In this document: positions 33,641 to 47,100 of the stretch, one piece after another
How the letters are laid out: each line of letters begins with the position of its first letter
Numbering within the stretch: the first letter of the stretch is position 1
Origin: Trichobilharzia szidati
Taxonomy: Eukaryota; Platyhelminthes; Trematoda; Strigeidida; Schistosomatidae
Assembly (NCBI GenBank): GCA_944472155.2
Contig: OX235273.1
Span: 31,097,204-31,161,203, forward strand
Direction of reading: 5' to 3'
Length of the DNA stretch: 64,000 nucleotides
Made by a program: the position numbers and the translations under genes
Notes under the pieces: generated by a model
Told to the model about the DNA's origin: nothing
The model's database searches: none
What the model saw: only the letters and a program-made list of their open reading frames with translations

Positions 33641-35988
33641 GTTTCAAATAAAACTGATTTTCTCCTTGTGGTGACCTCATGCAGGCATTATTTCAGTTTG
33701 GATAAAGGCCACTGCACTCATTGTAATCACAGACTGGTGCTTCAGGCAATATAAAAGTGGAGGTATGTGTGTGTAAAACTCAGTGTTTTCAGGCACAATT
33801 CCTATTTATCCTTTGAGATTCTGACGATGATAATGATGCCTGACTTAAATTTCCAATTTTGCTATTAAACTGCCCTCCCGTTTGATTGCGATTCACTGAT
33901 TCATAAGAAGTTATTATACGTCCCACCCAAACCATTGAAAAGATTCCCTTCGTCACTTTGGAAAAGAAAGCAAAGTTCTTAATCCACTGGAATTGAGTTA
34001 TGTAGTTTTTGTTTCTGTTCTCTAGGTGGATCAATAGCTATGGTTGGTTGGACACTGCTGACAGACGAAGATGTATTTTCAGAGCTACTTTAAAGATTTA
34101 ACAACATTACTCATGGTTAGAATACCGATGACAAACTGTCTGTGTAAGCAAATACAGGTTTCTGAAGAGCAAATTCAATAACTAACAGCCTCATTTGAAA
34201 CGCCTATTTCCGTTAGTTTTCAAGCCATCACTAAATAAGTAAATATCCTGGCTAAATTTTGCGACGCCACACAAAAAGTATGAAATTGAGGTGTAATTGA
34301 AAAAGCATCTCCTACAGCATGTGAACATAGTCATCCTATGAAAACTCAGTTGTCCGTCTAACAGATTTTATTGAGCAAATGTTTGCGAAGACAAAATTCA
34401 ATATATTGTCAGCAACCTGCAACAGTTATTACTATTATTAGCAGCTGGAGTATGTGGGTAAGTCAGCTAGCATGCTCAAGTGATTTTCGAAAATTATCTC
34501 AACCATGAAGACTACAATGTTGAGATATTCACATCTGCATCACTTTATTTCTGGGAGAAGGTCTACATTCACTAATAAATTGGTATTATGATGGGGAGAG
34601 CAGGAGTGAGACAGGGCAGATACTAACATCAATCCATAATCCTTCACACACTCACTGCTATGCTATAAAGAATCCTTGACATAAAGCTGAAAATGTCGAA
34701 CATTATGCTCTTATAATTTCTGGAGCATATGTGAGGCACCATGTCTAGCGACCATTCCAAACTTCAATGTTTCAGTGTTAACACCTGCTAGAGATAAGTT
34801 TATTTATACAACTTCGAATGACTAAACTTCTTTTAAATTTCATTTGGATTGCAAATGTTAGACCTATAAAATAGAGCTCAGGGAAAAAGACAAATCGATC
34901 ATAAAACTCCAGGGAATATACAAGTGGCTAAGTGTACTGCAGATAGATTGTTTAGCAGGGATTTCTAGATCACTTATTCTACTGCGAATGACTGGAGTAC
35001 TCACAGCTTGTCAAGACAGTTATATATATATATATAAGCATGGCTCTCAAATATCTTGACTTGGTTGAGGCAGTAACTGCTGCATGTATTAGATTCGTTT
35101 CGCTTCCTGTCTGCTTGATCTATTGACAGGCTATATCATATGTACGAATATATACTTATATATATGCATACATAGATATGTTAGCATTCAATGATATCAT
35201 TTTCATGTTACTGAAACTTAATGACTATACATTCCTTAAGAATAGAAACTTCTGAAATTCTGTGTTAGTGAAAAGTGAGTTGTCATTTGGCCCCCATAAA
35301 TACTGCTATTTATATCTTGAATTGTTAATTGTCTACGTGTGTTTCAGAATATAATTGGAATTTACGGTTTTTTCAATCCACACATCGTGCGAGTTATCAG
35401 ATGATATTCGCTCACACTGCCTGGCGGTTTTCTGACAGCTCTCCACTAATATGGAATTCACTAGTATCTTTTTACAATGTGCGTGAATAATTTACTTCCC
35501 TCCGTTGCAGAAAATCTGCTGATCTCCTGATTGATGACCGCTTCTAACTTTACTTATGAAAATAACTAATACATCATTTGATTTGACATTTTATTAATTT
35601 CGGTTATTAGAAGTACAGACCACAGTTTACAAACAGACTCATTTCTTATAATGTCAAAAACATGTCTATGACTCATCCTTAAATATTTTTAGTAGGTATC
35701 ACAGACAGATACAGTTGTGTTGGCTTTGCATGAAGATAGAAAGTTTGATTAGTATCAATAATAATAAACTCATATTACTGTGCTTTTGATATCTGTACTC
35801 TGTTTTGGATGATCACAAATTAGTATCATCTTGATGGATGAGTTTTGAAAATATTATTGTCTGGCTTGTCTGAATTAATCTTTACGTGAAATGATGGTTA
35901 TGATATGGAATGCAAAAGAATTTTTTTTCCATCATTACTATTTTTATACAATATGGCTGCAAGCCAAGTTTGATTTCCAGCAGATTGT
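33641..35988. other. non-coding stretch
   Basis: No gene seen. An (AT)n run lies at 35021-35036 and TATA-rich short tracts near 35150. Confidence 0.5.
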
Positions 35989-36149
35989 TTTTGAGTGTAT
36001 ATGTGTTATGGAACACTCTGAGCATTTATGTATTAGCAAAAGAATATCCGTCGATATTTTTTATTGACAGAAGATACATTCCAGCACTTGTAGGCCCACG
36101 AATCGGCGCTCGTCCATCGGTATCTGATGAAGCAATTCATTTATGATTG
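35989..36149 (+). other. possible orphan terminal exon
   Basis: After GATTTCCAG an open frame reads through a hydrophobic segment (VYVLWNTLSIYVLAKEYPSI) to PALVGPRIGARPSVSDEAIH and a TGA. No partner exons were found and it abuts a LINE. Chance is quite possible. Confidence 0.25.
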
Positions 36150-36164
36150 TGGATAGAAATCTAG

Positions 36165-36650
36165 GAAGATCAAATATGAAGTGTATTCAAGAATTCTGAG
36201 TGAAACGACACTTGTCTGTACCATATGGTAGTCCACTTTCGTCTGAATATTTGTTGAGCAGTTAGCTCTTGGTTAATTTGTTCATTACCAGAGTTTCTTG
36301 TTGCTAATTCTTTCTGCCCTGCCCTGATCTTCAGTATAGAGCCAGCGAAGGTGGCAGCTGTTGATGCTGGTATGTGACTTGTTGGAAATCCTTTCCGTGA
36401 CACGCAGTGTAAGTTTTTGACTCGTATTGAGGAACTACCTGACTTCAGATTTGTGTTGTAAAGCCGATTCTTGTTCTTTGCTATGGCTGAGTGCAGAAGA
36501 TTTTCAAATCTATTTCAGATTGATGGAGGTGTATCTTGCCTTTCCGATTATGACTAGCTTTGACATCTTCATCCATTCCACCCACCTGTGCTTGAAACAT
36601 TGCTTAATAGATAAGTGAAGGAAGTAACCTCTGTCAAATCTCTCCCACTG
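36165..36650 (-). mobile_element. RTE-type LINE fragment (RT C-terminal part)
   Basis: The minus strand carries WMKMSKLVIIGKARYTSINL, then an INSCLRRILRIRWP-like region in broken form (SRKGFPTSHIPAST, AGSILKIRAGQKE) and INQELTAQQI. The same region is present at 62457-62640. Several frameshifts; no intact frame. Confidence 0.6.
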
Positions 36651-37050
36651 GTGGTGACTGGTGCTGGTTGTGGTTTTGTAATTTAAAGAAATGAAGAGGC
36701 AATACAACTAGCTTGCATATTACACGCTATCGTTTCCTACAAATTTATCTCAAATATTTTATTAGTGTTGTATATTCAAGGAATTGACTGAAAAAATCAA
36801 GCATCACTTTAGTTCATGTCAATTCTTTTTGACGCTAACCAGAGTAACTGGAAAATTTGGATATGTTAAAGAATATATTGTTATCGTTGACCTATGGCAT
36901 GAATTCCGATCTGACAAGACTACTGGAAATAATGTCAGTTATTCTTTTTATTATTATGCTTAAATGCCTTATCATTTCTTTTATTTTAGTCGGTTTCATA
37001 TTTTTCGTGTGAATTGACTTGACAAGTAAATGTGTGATTGGATTGCTCAG

Positions 37051-37175
37051 AATGTACTACGCAAATACATCAGAAAACATTTATCAGATCAATTCGATCT
37101 TCGTGTATTAACCCTTCAGAAATACAAATCAGCACGAATAAATTGCTGTTCAGTTTGTGATGAAATATGCATACA
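37051..37175 (+). other. candidate internal exon with CCSVCDEIC motif
   Basis: Flanked by an acceptor (GATTGCTCAG) and a good donor (GTAAGT at 37176). The only open frame reads NVLRKYIRKHLSDQFDLRVL, then KYKSARINCCSVCDEICI. The composition is protein-like and not repeat-derived. I do not recognise the domain; CxVCxxxC hints at a zinc-binding or disulphide site. Its phase does not join directly to the candidate exon at 37404. Confidence 0.35.
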
Positions 37176-37403
37176 GTAAGTTATTTTATTCACTTGGTAA
37201 CGGGTTAGATTGGCACCCATAACCCACAATTGATTCTATTTGAAACCTATGAGGCAGATGTGCTTGTTTCGCAAAACTTAATGCCACTCCCAGTGAAACT
37301 GAAACTCGCCATTGCGTATTTCACTTAGATCACTGGATCAACTTTGCCTATTCAGGCCACATGTTAACTAAAAACGGCATCATTCACACTTTTCTTCTTA
37401 CAG

Positions 37404-37505
37404 GCGGATAATCCAATTGAGTTTTCTGAACAGACGAATGAACAGACGGAGCGTTCAACTTCTGCGAATTTAAACCATCTCGAAACTAATGAAAGCATTA
37501 TTTGG
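37404..37505 (+). other. candidate internal exon, acidic/polar
   Basis: TTCTTCTTACAG acceptor, 102 bases open only in phase 0 (ADNPIEFSEQTNEQTERSTS ... ESIIW) and donor GTAACG. The length is a multiple of three. Not recognised. It could be a linker exon of the same unknown gene as 37051 if another exon lies between. Confidence 0.3.
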
Positions 37506-38090
37506 GTAACGGTGACTAACAGTTGAATTCAGCCTGTGGGCATTCTGTCTTGTTCGAAGAGTCATCAGCCAGGGGATGTATCGCATTCCCCCAGTGAGTG
37601 ATGGATGATGTTCCAATGAAGACTCAAACCATGCATTCATCATTTAGATATGACTATTCATCATACATCTGCACGTTGAATATTGTTGGTAATGCCTCTA
37701 TTTTTTAATAACCTAAGCATTCCATTATTTGATATTTCTCAATACAATTGTTCAAAATGAAAATGAATGAACATTGAGTGGGTACATAAGTAATCCATCA
37801 TGTTTCATTTTTTCGACTTCTGTATTCAACATATTTTCTTAAAAACAAAGTCGGAATTATGTTGAGTCTCAACTAATTTGATTTGATATCATGCGTTGAT
37901 TTGATTAATGGGTTAGGTACTTCACATGATTAGTAATGAATAACAATAAAAAGAATACCGCTGCTATAAGAAGAATATTAGTGAAACTATGGGATGGCAA
38001 TAGCATGTTTATCAAGGTAACTGTCGATTAACTCGTTTGCTTCTGTCTCACAAAACACGAGACATGACGGCATCACTTTCATCCTGTGCA

Positions 38091-38098
38091 TATATAAA
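38091..38098 (+). promoter_or_regulatory. TATA box of the micro-exon gene
   Basis: TATATAAA lies 73 bases before the start codon at 38164. Confidence 0.6.
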
Positions 38099-38163
38099 GT
38101 TGGGCTTAAAAACAGACAGTTGAAATTGTTTTTGCTATCTTCATCCAAGCGTTTAAAGAACGA

Positions 38164-41100
38164 ATGCTGATGTTATTCAACTGGCTGATTATCATTCTGG
38201 TTTTACAAGCCTGTGGTAATTAAAGCGTTTTCTGTTTTCACAAATTTGAGAAGTTTCATTTCTGATTTATATTTCGAAAATTTTTCCAAATTGAAATTCA
38301 TATTTTCTGGTAATTTGAATATAAAGATGTTATTTCGATTGATAATGGCTGACAGTGTAATTTAGGAGGCTAATTTATTATTCTGCAGATTTTTCCAGTC
38401 GACGTAAGATGGTTGTTAACTCCAACATAAACCAGATAGAACGATATGCAAACGTGATTGCGACAGGCTACTGCACACTTTCGCCAATATCAACCTTAGC
38501 ACGTTCCATAGTGAAGATGAGATTGCTGAGAAGAATTGGCAACAAGGAGTTGCGGAAACAAAAATGATCAAGAACATATGATCCAACAAACATGCAGAAG
38601 TAAGCAAGGAGAGATTGGACATACTTTGAGGAAACTATTCAGTCACATCGCGTTCCATGCTATCTAGGGCGTCTGTTAATGACGTGCAGTAGATTGTGTG
38701 ACTGGGAGGTTGACAGTGGTGCACCTGGCTATGGAGGACCACAGAAACAGGATGAAATGTAGATGTACAGTTGAAGCTGTGTACTCAACTCGGAAGCTAA
38801 GGATGGTGATGTATTCCTCATTCAGCTAATCTCCGTCATTGCAAAATACTGTTTGAGGACAGTTTGATCACCGACATTCAACACACAGAATTCAAGTGAT
38901 TGTATGCAAAACTTGCATTTGATTTCATCATAAGTATTTAGCATTTTTCTGTATCTGTCTATACACTGAAGACTACAGTCATATACTTCTCTCTACATTT
39001 CATTCTAATATTCGTATAATCAGTGCACTTACATGCAGGAGGACATGAAGGTTTCTGTGAGTTATTATGAATTAATTATTTAACCTTATTTCAGGGTATT
39101 TTCAATTCACATGGGTGGCTTCCAGCTAGGTATCAGCTTCTATCAGGGAAATTGCATACTTTGAGTTTAAATATTAACTTATGCATAAAAAGGGGTATAA
39201 AAGACACTGGTTAGCATAAACTTATGAAAACAGTGTGTTGCTTCAGTAAAGTATACGCAATCGGTTAAAGGATCGTGTAGAGCCTTTAAAACAAAACAAT
39301 TTAGTCTATCTAATACCCTGCAATGATTTTCAGCTCAAATACATAGGTCAAACATAAAATCTTAGCAAAATCTAGATTGGTTGACCCGAATAAAATAAGA
39401 AATCTAGAGGATAGTTCAGCTATAGCACTTCATGCAGTCACACACAACCATACAATAGGATGGGATAGGATGACAGTTTTAAAATCTAATGTCACAGGGT
39501 ATAAGGAGAAATTGATAACAGAAGCTTTGTTTATCGAATCAACTACAAATACATGTAATAGGAATGATTCATCACCTGTCCCAGATATCTGGAAAATTCT
39601 ACCACCCCTACGACAAATAGGAGAAAACAAAGAAAGCTATTAAACTCAAGTATCAAAGTCGTGTGATCACAATTGATATGATCATGAACAATACATTTTG
39701 TTCAAAACATCATCCAGTAAATAATACTGTTTCACTGTGATATATCTAATAAACAAACTAATATGGAAGGCTACTGACCTATTTTGTCAGTGTCAACCTT
39801 CGCAGACTCCATAGTGAAGATGAAATGGCTTGCAAGATTTGACAACAAGGAGTTGTTGTTCGGTCACATAGCGTTCCACGCTCTCTAAGGTTTCTGTGGC
39901 CGATGTTGAGGAGATTGTAGGATTGAGAGATTGACAATGGTGCACCTGGCTATGGAGGACCGCAGAAAACAGGATGAAGTGTAGATGTGCAGTTGAAGCT
40001 GTGTACTCAACTCAGAAGCTAAGGATGGTGATGTATTTCTCATCAAGGTAATCTCCGTCATTACAAAATAATGCTTGAGGACACTTTGATCACCGACATT
40101 CAACACAGAATTCAAGTAATTGTATGCAAAACTTGCATTTGATTTCATCATAATTATTTAGCATTTTTCTGTATCTGTCTATACACTGAAGACTACAGTC
40201 ATATAATTCTCTCTATATTTCATTCTATTATTTCTATAAGCAGTGCATTTAGATGAAGAAGGAGAAAAAGGTCTTTGTGAGCTATTATGAATTCTTTATT
40301 TATCGTTGATTCAGTGTACTTTCAATTCACATGAATGGCTTCCAGCTAGGTATCAGCTTCTATCAGGGAAATTGCATACTTTGAGTTTCACTATTTACGT
40401 ATTCATAAAAAGGGGTATAAGAGACATTGGTTTGCATAAACTTATGAAAACAGTGTGTTGCTTCAGTAAAGTATACGCAATCAACTTAACATTAAGTCAA
40501 CTAAAAGCAACTTTCCATAGATTTATTACTTACAATTGGAAGTGAAAAGCGATCGCAACAGGCTACTGCCCTCTTTTGTCAGTGTCAACCTTCGCACACT
40601 CCATAGTGAAGATGAAATGGCTTGCAAAATTTGACAACAAGGAGTTGTTGTTCGGTCACATAGCGTTCCACGCTCTCTAGGGTTTCTGTGGCCGATGTTG
40701 AGGAGATTGTAGGGTTGGGAGATTGACAATGGATATGGAGGACCGTAGAAAACTGAATAGAATGGAGATATTCTGTAGAAGCTCTGTGTTCAACTCTGAA
40801 GCTAAGGAAATAATAGCAATGAGTTGTGTGTGGTAACCGTGTTCCTCATCCAGCTAATCTCCGTCATTGCAAAATACTGTTTGATGACAGTTTGATCAAC
40901 GACATTCAACACACAGAATTCAAGTAATTGTATGCAAAACTTGCATTTGATCTCATCTTAAGCATTTAGCATTTATTCTTTATCTGGCTATACACTAAAG
41001 ACTAGTCATTTACTTCTCTCTATATTTCATTCTATTATTTGTATAATCAATGCATGTGATGATATTTAATGAAGAATTATAATTACATTTAGATAATCAA

Positions 41101-44100
41101 AGATTGATGTGGGACTGTGAGTTATTATGTATTCATTTTTTATCCTTGATTCGGGTTATTTTCAGTTCACATGAGTGGCTTCCGCCTAAGTGTTAGCTTT
41201 TATCACGGAAAGTACATATTTTAAGTTTAACTAATTACGTATGCATAAAAAGAGGATATACGAGTGACTGGTTTGCTTAAATTAATCAAAACAGTGTATT
41301 GGTTCGGTAAAGTATACGCAATCAACTCAGTATAAAGTCAACTTACAGCGAATTTCCATGGACTTATTACATACAATTAGAAGTGCTTCTTCTCAACCCT
41401 TATTTCTTTTCCCCCATAGACGCGTATGAATTTTTGGTCATTTAGGTACCTGGTTAAAGAACATAGTCTTGTTTCAAAATTTATTTGTCGAAAAATTTAT
41501 AGATACTGAGAAGGAAAAGATATTTTCGTTCACTTCTGAGGAACATTTCAGCTAAACTAAAGTTTGCTTTGTTTCAGGAATCTATTAGATTCATATACAT
41601 CGTGTTTAAACGATTCATATTAAGGTAGAAATTTATCATGGTTGTATTTGCAAATTTAATTTTCATATCATATTATTAGATTGGATATTTAGCGTAAAGT
41701 ACAACTAAGAACACATGGTGAATATGCCAGAAAACCTTCATTTCACTTTTCCCTTGAAACTTAAAATTCTAAACGTCTAATGTATTGGCGCGAAACATTT
41801 CGGACATTGTGATCACACATGTACTTGTCATACACAGTTTTATAGAAGGTAAGAAGGCATGAATAATTACAATACAGGTCAGATTGTACACAGGCCAAGG
41901 TCACAAATAATGGGTAGGGAGACGCAAAAGGTGTGGGTAAGAAAGACAAAAGGAGAAAAGCAAGGCAAAGAAGGGGTTGAAAATATTATGAAGTAAATTG
42001 GTCCTTGGTTCTTAATTGGATTACCAAGGCAGGTTTAAGGTGATAACAAATAACTTTTGAACACGTAAGACAGATTAAAGTCTTTTTATGGCTAAGGCTT
42101 CAATGAATTTAAGTATAGGAATTTAAGGCAGATCGATGGTGTTGCTATGGGAAGCCCCCTATGTCCAATGGTAGCTGATATATATATATATGTCGCATGT
42201 CGAGAACCTGGTGGAGAAAGAAATTGGAAAAGTTTATTTTTATCAAAGATATATAGATGACATAATAGTCATTTGTGATAAACCGGCAGACACCACAGAA
42301 ATCCTGAACCGGATCAACACAGCACAAAACATTATATCACTAACATACGCTAAAGAGAATAATAGATGCCTGCCATTTTTAGATGTACTAATAACCCGCC
42401 GAGAAGATGGGTCAGTAAAACGATCAGTCTACAGAAAGTCCACATGGACGGGACAGTACCTAAATTATCATAGTTTCTGTCCACTACAGTATAAAAAGGC
42501 GTTGGTTTAATGTTTGTTCAAGCGTATTCACCGTATATGTACTGCCGATACAATTGAAGAAGAAAGACAACACCTCACTGAAATATTGTTAGATAACAAT
42601 TACCCACTGAGATTTATTGGACGTTACGGAAGCATAAACCATAGAGCTTTACAAATCCAAACAGCTCCCAAAAAAGATGTTTACATATCCTTGCCGTTCA
42701 GAGGTGATCAACAAGGTCTAGTCACTAGACAAAGACTCAAGGCCGCAATTAATAGGACCTATTATGCAGCTAAACTTATCTTCATAGAGAAAACGGGAAC
42801 TATGCTGTCCGGTAAACCCTCATATTATCCGAACGATATTGTCACATCCCACTGTGTTTATCAATTTACATGTATGTGTGGCGACACGTACATAGGGAGG
42901 GCCCATCGGTCTCTGCAGGTTTGGGCCACAGAACATATTCCAAAGTAGCTGCAACAACAAATGAAATCGCCAGACACAAATGAACCCGGAAATAGATGTC
43001 CAACATCATCTATAGCGAAGCAGATAATAGAGACGGGTCATAAGGTTGATTTAAACAATGACTTTAGGCCGATACATAAAACAAGGTTGGGCCACATACT
43101 AAAATTTATTGAAGCCTTAGCCATAAAAAGACTTTAATCTGTCTTACGTGTTCAAAAGTTATTTGTTATCACCTTAAACCTGCCTTGGTAATCCAATTAA
43201 GAACCAAGGACCAATTTACTTCATAATATTTTCAACCCCTTCTTTGCCTTGCTTTTCTCCTTTTGTCTTTCTTACCCACACCTTTTGCGTCTCCCTACCC
43301 ATTATTTGTGACCTTGGCCTGTGTACAATCTGACCTGTATTGTAATTATTCATGCCTTCTTGCCTTCTATAAAACTGTGTATGACAAGTACATGTGTGAT
43401 CACAATGTCCGAAATGTTTCGCGCTAATACATTACATGTTTCAGATAAACTACGTTTTCTTATTGTGTTGTAGAAATTCATAAGGGGAACTAATTGCTTT
43501 AAATTTTTGAAAATTCTAAATTGATAATCTTTATTTTGATGAAGTATGAGTGAATTTTCAGTAGGTTAGATAAGCAGCGTATTGCATCTTATCCCTTCTA
43601 CATTATACAAACATCCGTTCAAGTTAACGTGTACTGAAGTGACCTGAGTAAGCTCCTAAGTGGCCGGATTCAATCAGCAAACTACCTGAATTTTTAACCA
43701 AATTAGCGCATCAGTTTTTATCTTATTTTTTATTGATTTAATCCCTGAATGATGCTTTTGGATAGCGAAATGTATTCACACACATTTTCATTTGACTTCC
43801 ATCTAACTGTTGAGCATTTGTTTTATACGAAAAGAAATATTACAAAGTAATGGTTTTTCTGCCGATATAAGAGCATCGTGTCACGTGATGCACAACAGAT
43901 TCTTGTTTTACCGTAAGATATATTGTTCATTCTATTACACCGAGAATTTTGCATATTGTGTAAACACTGTGCTCAGAATAAAACCGGTTATCACAATATT
44001 ATACTTTTATAAATTCAACATATGGAAACACACACAATTAATCAGAATCAGTTTCAGTCTACTTACAATATATCGATTGAAGGTTGTGGAAACAGCCTTT

Positions 44101-47100
44101 CGGAATTTTCTTAGTTTGTTTCCAGTTTCACAATTATCGTGAATCATTCTTTGATAAATAGTCAGTGTGACTGACACGATTTCGCCCATTTTACTCTTAA
44201 CATCTCTGACTACAATTTCACTTTAAATCACCAATATTAGTGTACACAGTCAGTAAACCTGATTCCGTCTTGCAACATTTTATTTCCAGGTTTCATTGCA
44301 TGCATCGAAAAACGTAAGGAAAGAAATGTATTTAGCACTGAATAATTTTCACATGATATCTGACAATCTATGCATTTTATTGTTTGAACATCTCATTAAT
44401 ACCACCAATATTACTTGTGAATGATAGTACTGTTATTCCAAACTGACAAATACTGAAGTTAACTAACGCAGTATCCTGTTTCTAATATCCTAACCGGATT
44501 TGATTCATAACACTTCTTCATATTTCGTGGAATATACAAATCAGTTCATAAGGGAAAAACACATTTTTCATGTTCCGCGAAGAAATATCTCTTTTCAACA
44601 ACTGCATTTTTCAAGCTTTATTGTCGCATTTATATTACGGAAAAAGGCATTACGTCGCACTAGAAATTCCTCAGTCGATTTGCATATGATAAGAATAAAG
44701 ATAATTACAATGAAGTATCAAATGGGTAGAGTTGCAGTGAATGAATTACAGAATTTTTAAAGATTATTAAATAAATGTACTGGTATAAAGATTTCAAAAT
44801 TGCAGGTCAAATGATGTCTAAAAAATTAACAGTTTGTTAATTGTAACAGTAAAGACAGCGAAGGTGGAATTAATTCAAGTGGTGAAATAAAAAAAAAAGA
44901 ACATAACTATGACCAAGGTAAAGAGAGGGGCTTAACAAAAGGTTTTTGAACACATAATTTAGGTTTCTGTCCATGTATAGCTGGAGTTTCGGTTATGCAT
45001 AACTTGAGGAAACGTAAGCTTTTTGAGTGATTGGATTTCGTCCAGTAAATAACATTCAAGGACAAATCACGTGGGGATGAATGAGGTGACTCTAGAATGT
45101 GTTCACAAATAGAAAACTTTGTCGTTCTCTGCTCACCTTTTCTCAACCAAACCAGGTAGTGTCCAGCTACACGTTTTACATTTCTACTTGGTTCATCTCA
45201 TGTACACTGATCAATAAATGTCATAGATATTGTCTCTGTGAACAAGAGACTACAAAACTTTTGACAAGTTTTTCACATAATTTCAGATGACCCCAGTCCA
45301 ACATGTTGTAAGTAATACATTTTAACTACAGGTTTGAGTGAATGCATATTCTGTTTGAAATTCTGTAGTGATATAATGTTCATAATGACACTGTTCCTAA
45401 TCTAGCCAAATTTGGCTGAAAAAGTCTCAGAACCTTTGCCAAATACACTTTTCAAGTATCTCCGCTAATTTCATATAATCTTATCATCATTTTTGGTAGA
45501 AATTACATCACTATAGACGAAAAGTAAAACTTTTTGAATATTTACCGAAAAATGTTTAGTGATTGGATTTAAACCGATCAATGATGATTGTGGTAAGTCA
45601 TATATTTGAATTAAAACATCACATCAACATATGCTATTTTGACTCCCACTACCCCAATGAGCGTTAGGAAAGAGGTTACAAATTCATGGACATGGCTAAC
45701 AACATAAATATTATGTAAGCGATTCTAAAGTGTTGTTTTCTAATTCAAGAGAAGCTCTTGAGATTTTCATGGACACAAAACAAGGAAGAGATTTCCATAA
45801 AATTTGTTTGCTTCCAGATAGTGACTGTTTATTAACCATATATCTGTCAAACATTTTCTTTAAATTTCTGTTAATAATAATATTTACTAAGCATTATAGC
45901 CGAATTCGATGCCGAATCGGTAGTATGCTTGCCAGTAACATACGTGGTGCAAGACGCATTCCTAAGCCTCTCTTAGCTGGCAGTGGAGTGAAGAAAGAGG
46001 GAAGGTTATGCGTGAAACCAGCTGTGAGCCCCATGTTCGCATAGGAACACAAAATAATGAAACAAACAATTTAGAAGTAGAAACATGTACAGATTTCAAA
46101 AGAATAATATCTGTACAGACTCAGTAACTTTTTCAAAATCGATAAAATTAGTGCAGGGAAAAGAGACTGTAAACCAGACTAGTTTGATTTTGTTTTATCT
46201 GAGAATTATTCCTCGGTGGATCGAATTCATTATCATTGAGGGCAAAAGATATGCTCAAATGTGCAATGAGCACTCCATGTCCATTTTAGATCAGTGACTT
46301 TGAAATCACCATTCTAACTAGCTTGATATTACTTATCATACAATTTAAGATAAAAGGAGAGGTTATTGAATTGTTTTATTTGTCTTGACGGAAAGTTGAC
46401 TTATCCGATACATGATTGTGCAGAAGACCAAGAAGTTTAACAAAGGCACCTTTCCGGTGATTTCAATTTCAAAAGCTATACAAGTGAAATCAACACACAC
46501 ACACGTAATTTGACGTTATTAAAATAATCAGCTAGTCTGATATCGAATTTCAGTCAAGAGTAAAGGAGATAAAAATTTAAAAATTGACGAGAAAATTGAT
46601 GAGTGTGGTGAGAGACGAGTATGAATCGCAGGAGGCATGGAGACTGTGAGAGGTTGGATTAGGCGATTAGTTGCCTGCAGTGTAAAATAGTTAATTTTAT
46701 ACCGAAGAGTGAGGTGATTAGATTGTACATGGAAACATTGAAATATTGTTTTATAAATGAAGATGATAGAAAATTCCAAAAGAAAAATGAGCTTAACAGT
46801 TGTAGATCGCTTATCTATGAACAAGTTGAACCAGATTCTTTTGAACACTAAGCTCTGGTTTCATGATGCACAAAACAGCGACTTCTGCATCGTATCTCTT
46901 TAATGTCATCATATCGAATTAAGAATAATTCTAACTACGGTAGCTTATATATGTAGATTGCGACTGTACAACTCAAGGGAAATAAATCACTGAAAAGGTA
47001 TTCTCAGTGTTACACCTTTTCTCTTGGCAGCATTTATCGTGGGGCTATTAACAGAAAAACAGATAAAAGCAGCTTTGATGGAAGAGAATCAATACTAGAC

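Noticed and set aside
39111..39150. 35-nt micro-exon between TTTCAG and GTATCA in the tandem unit
   Set aside because: Length is not a multiple of three and it ends in TAG in the phase the micro-exon gene needs.
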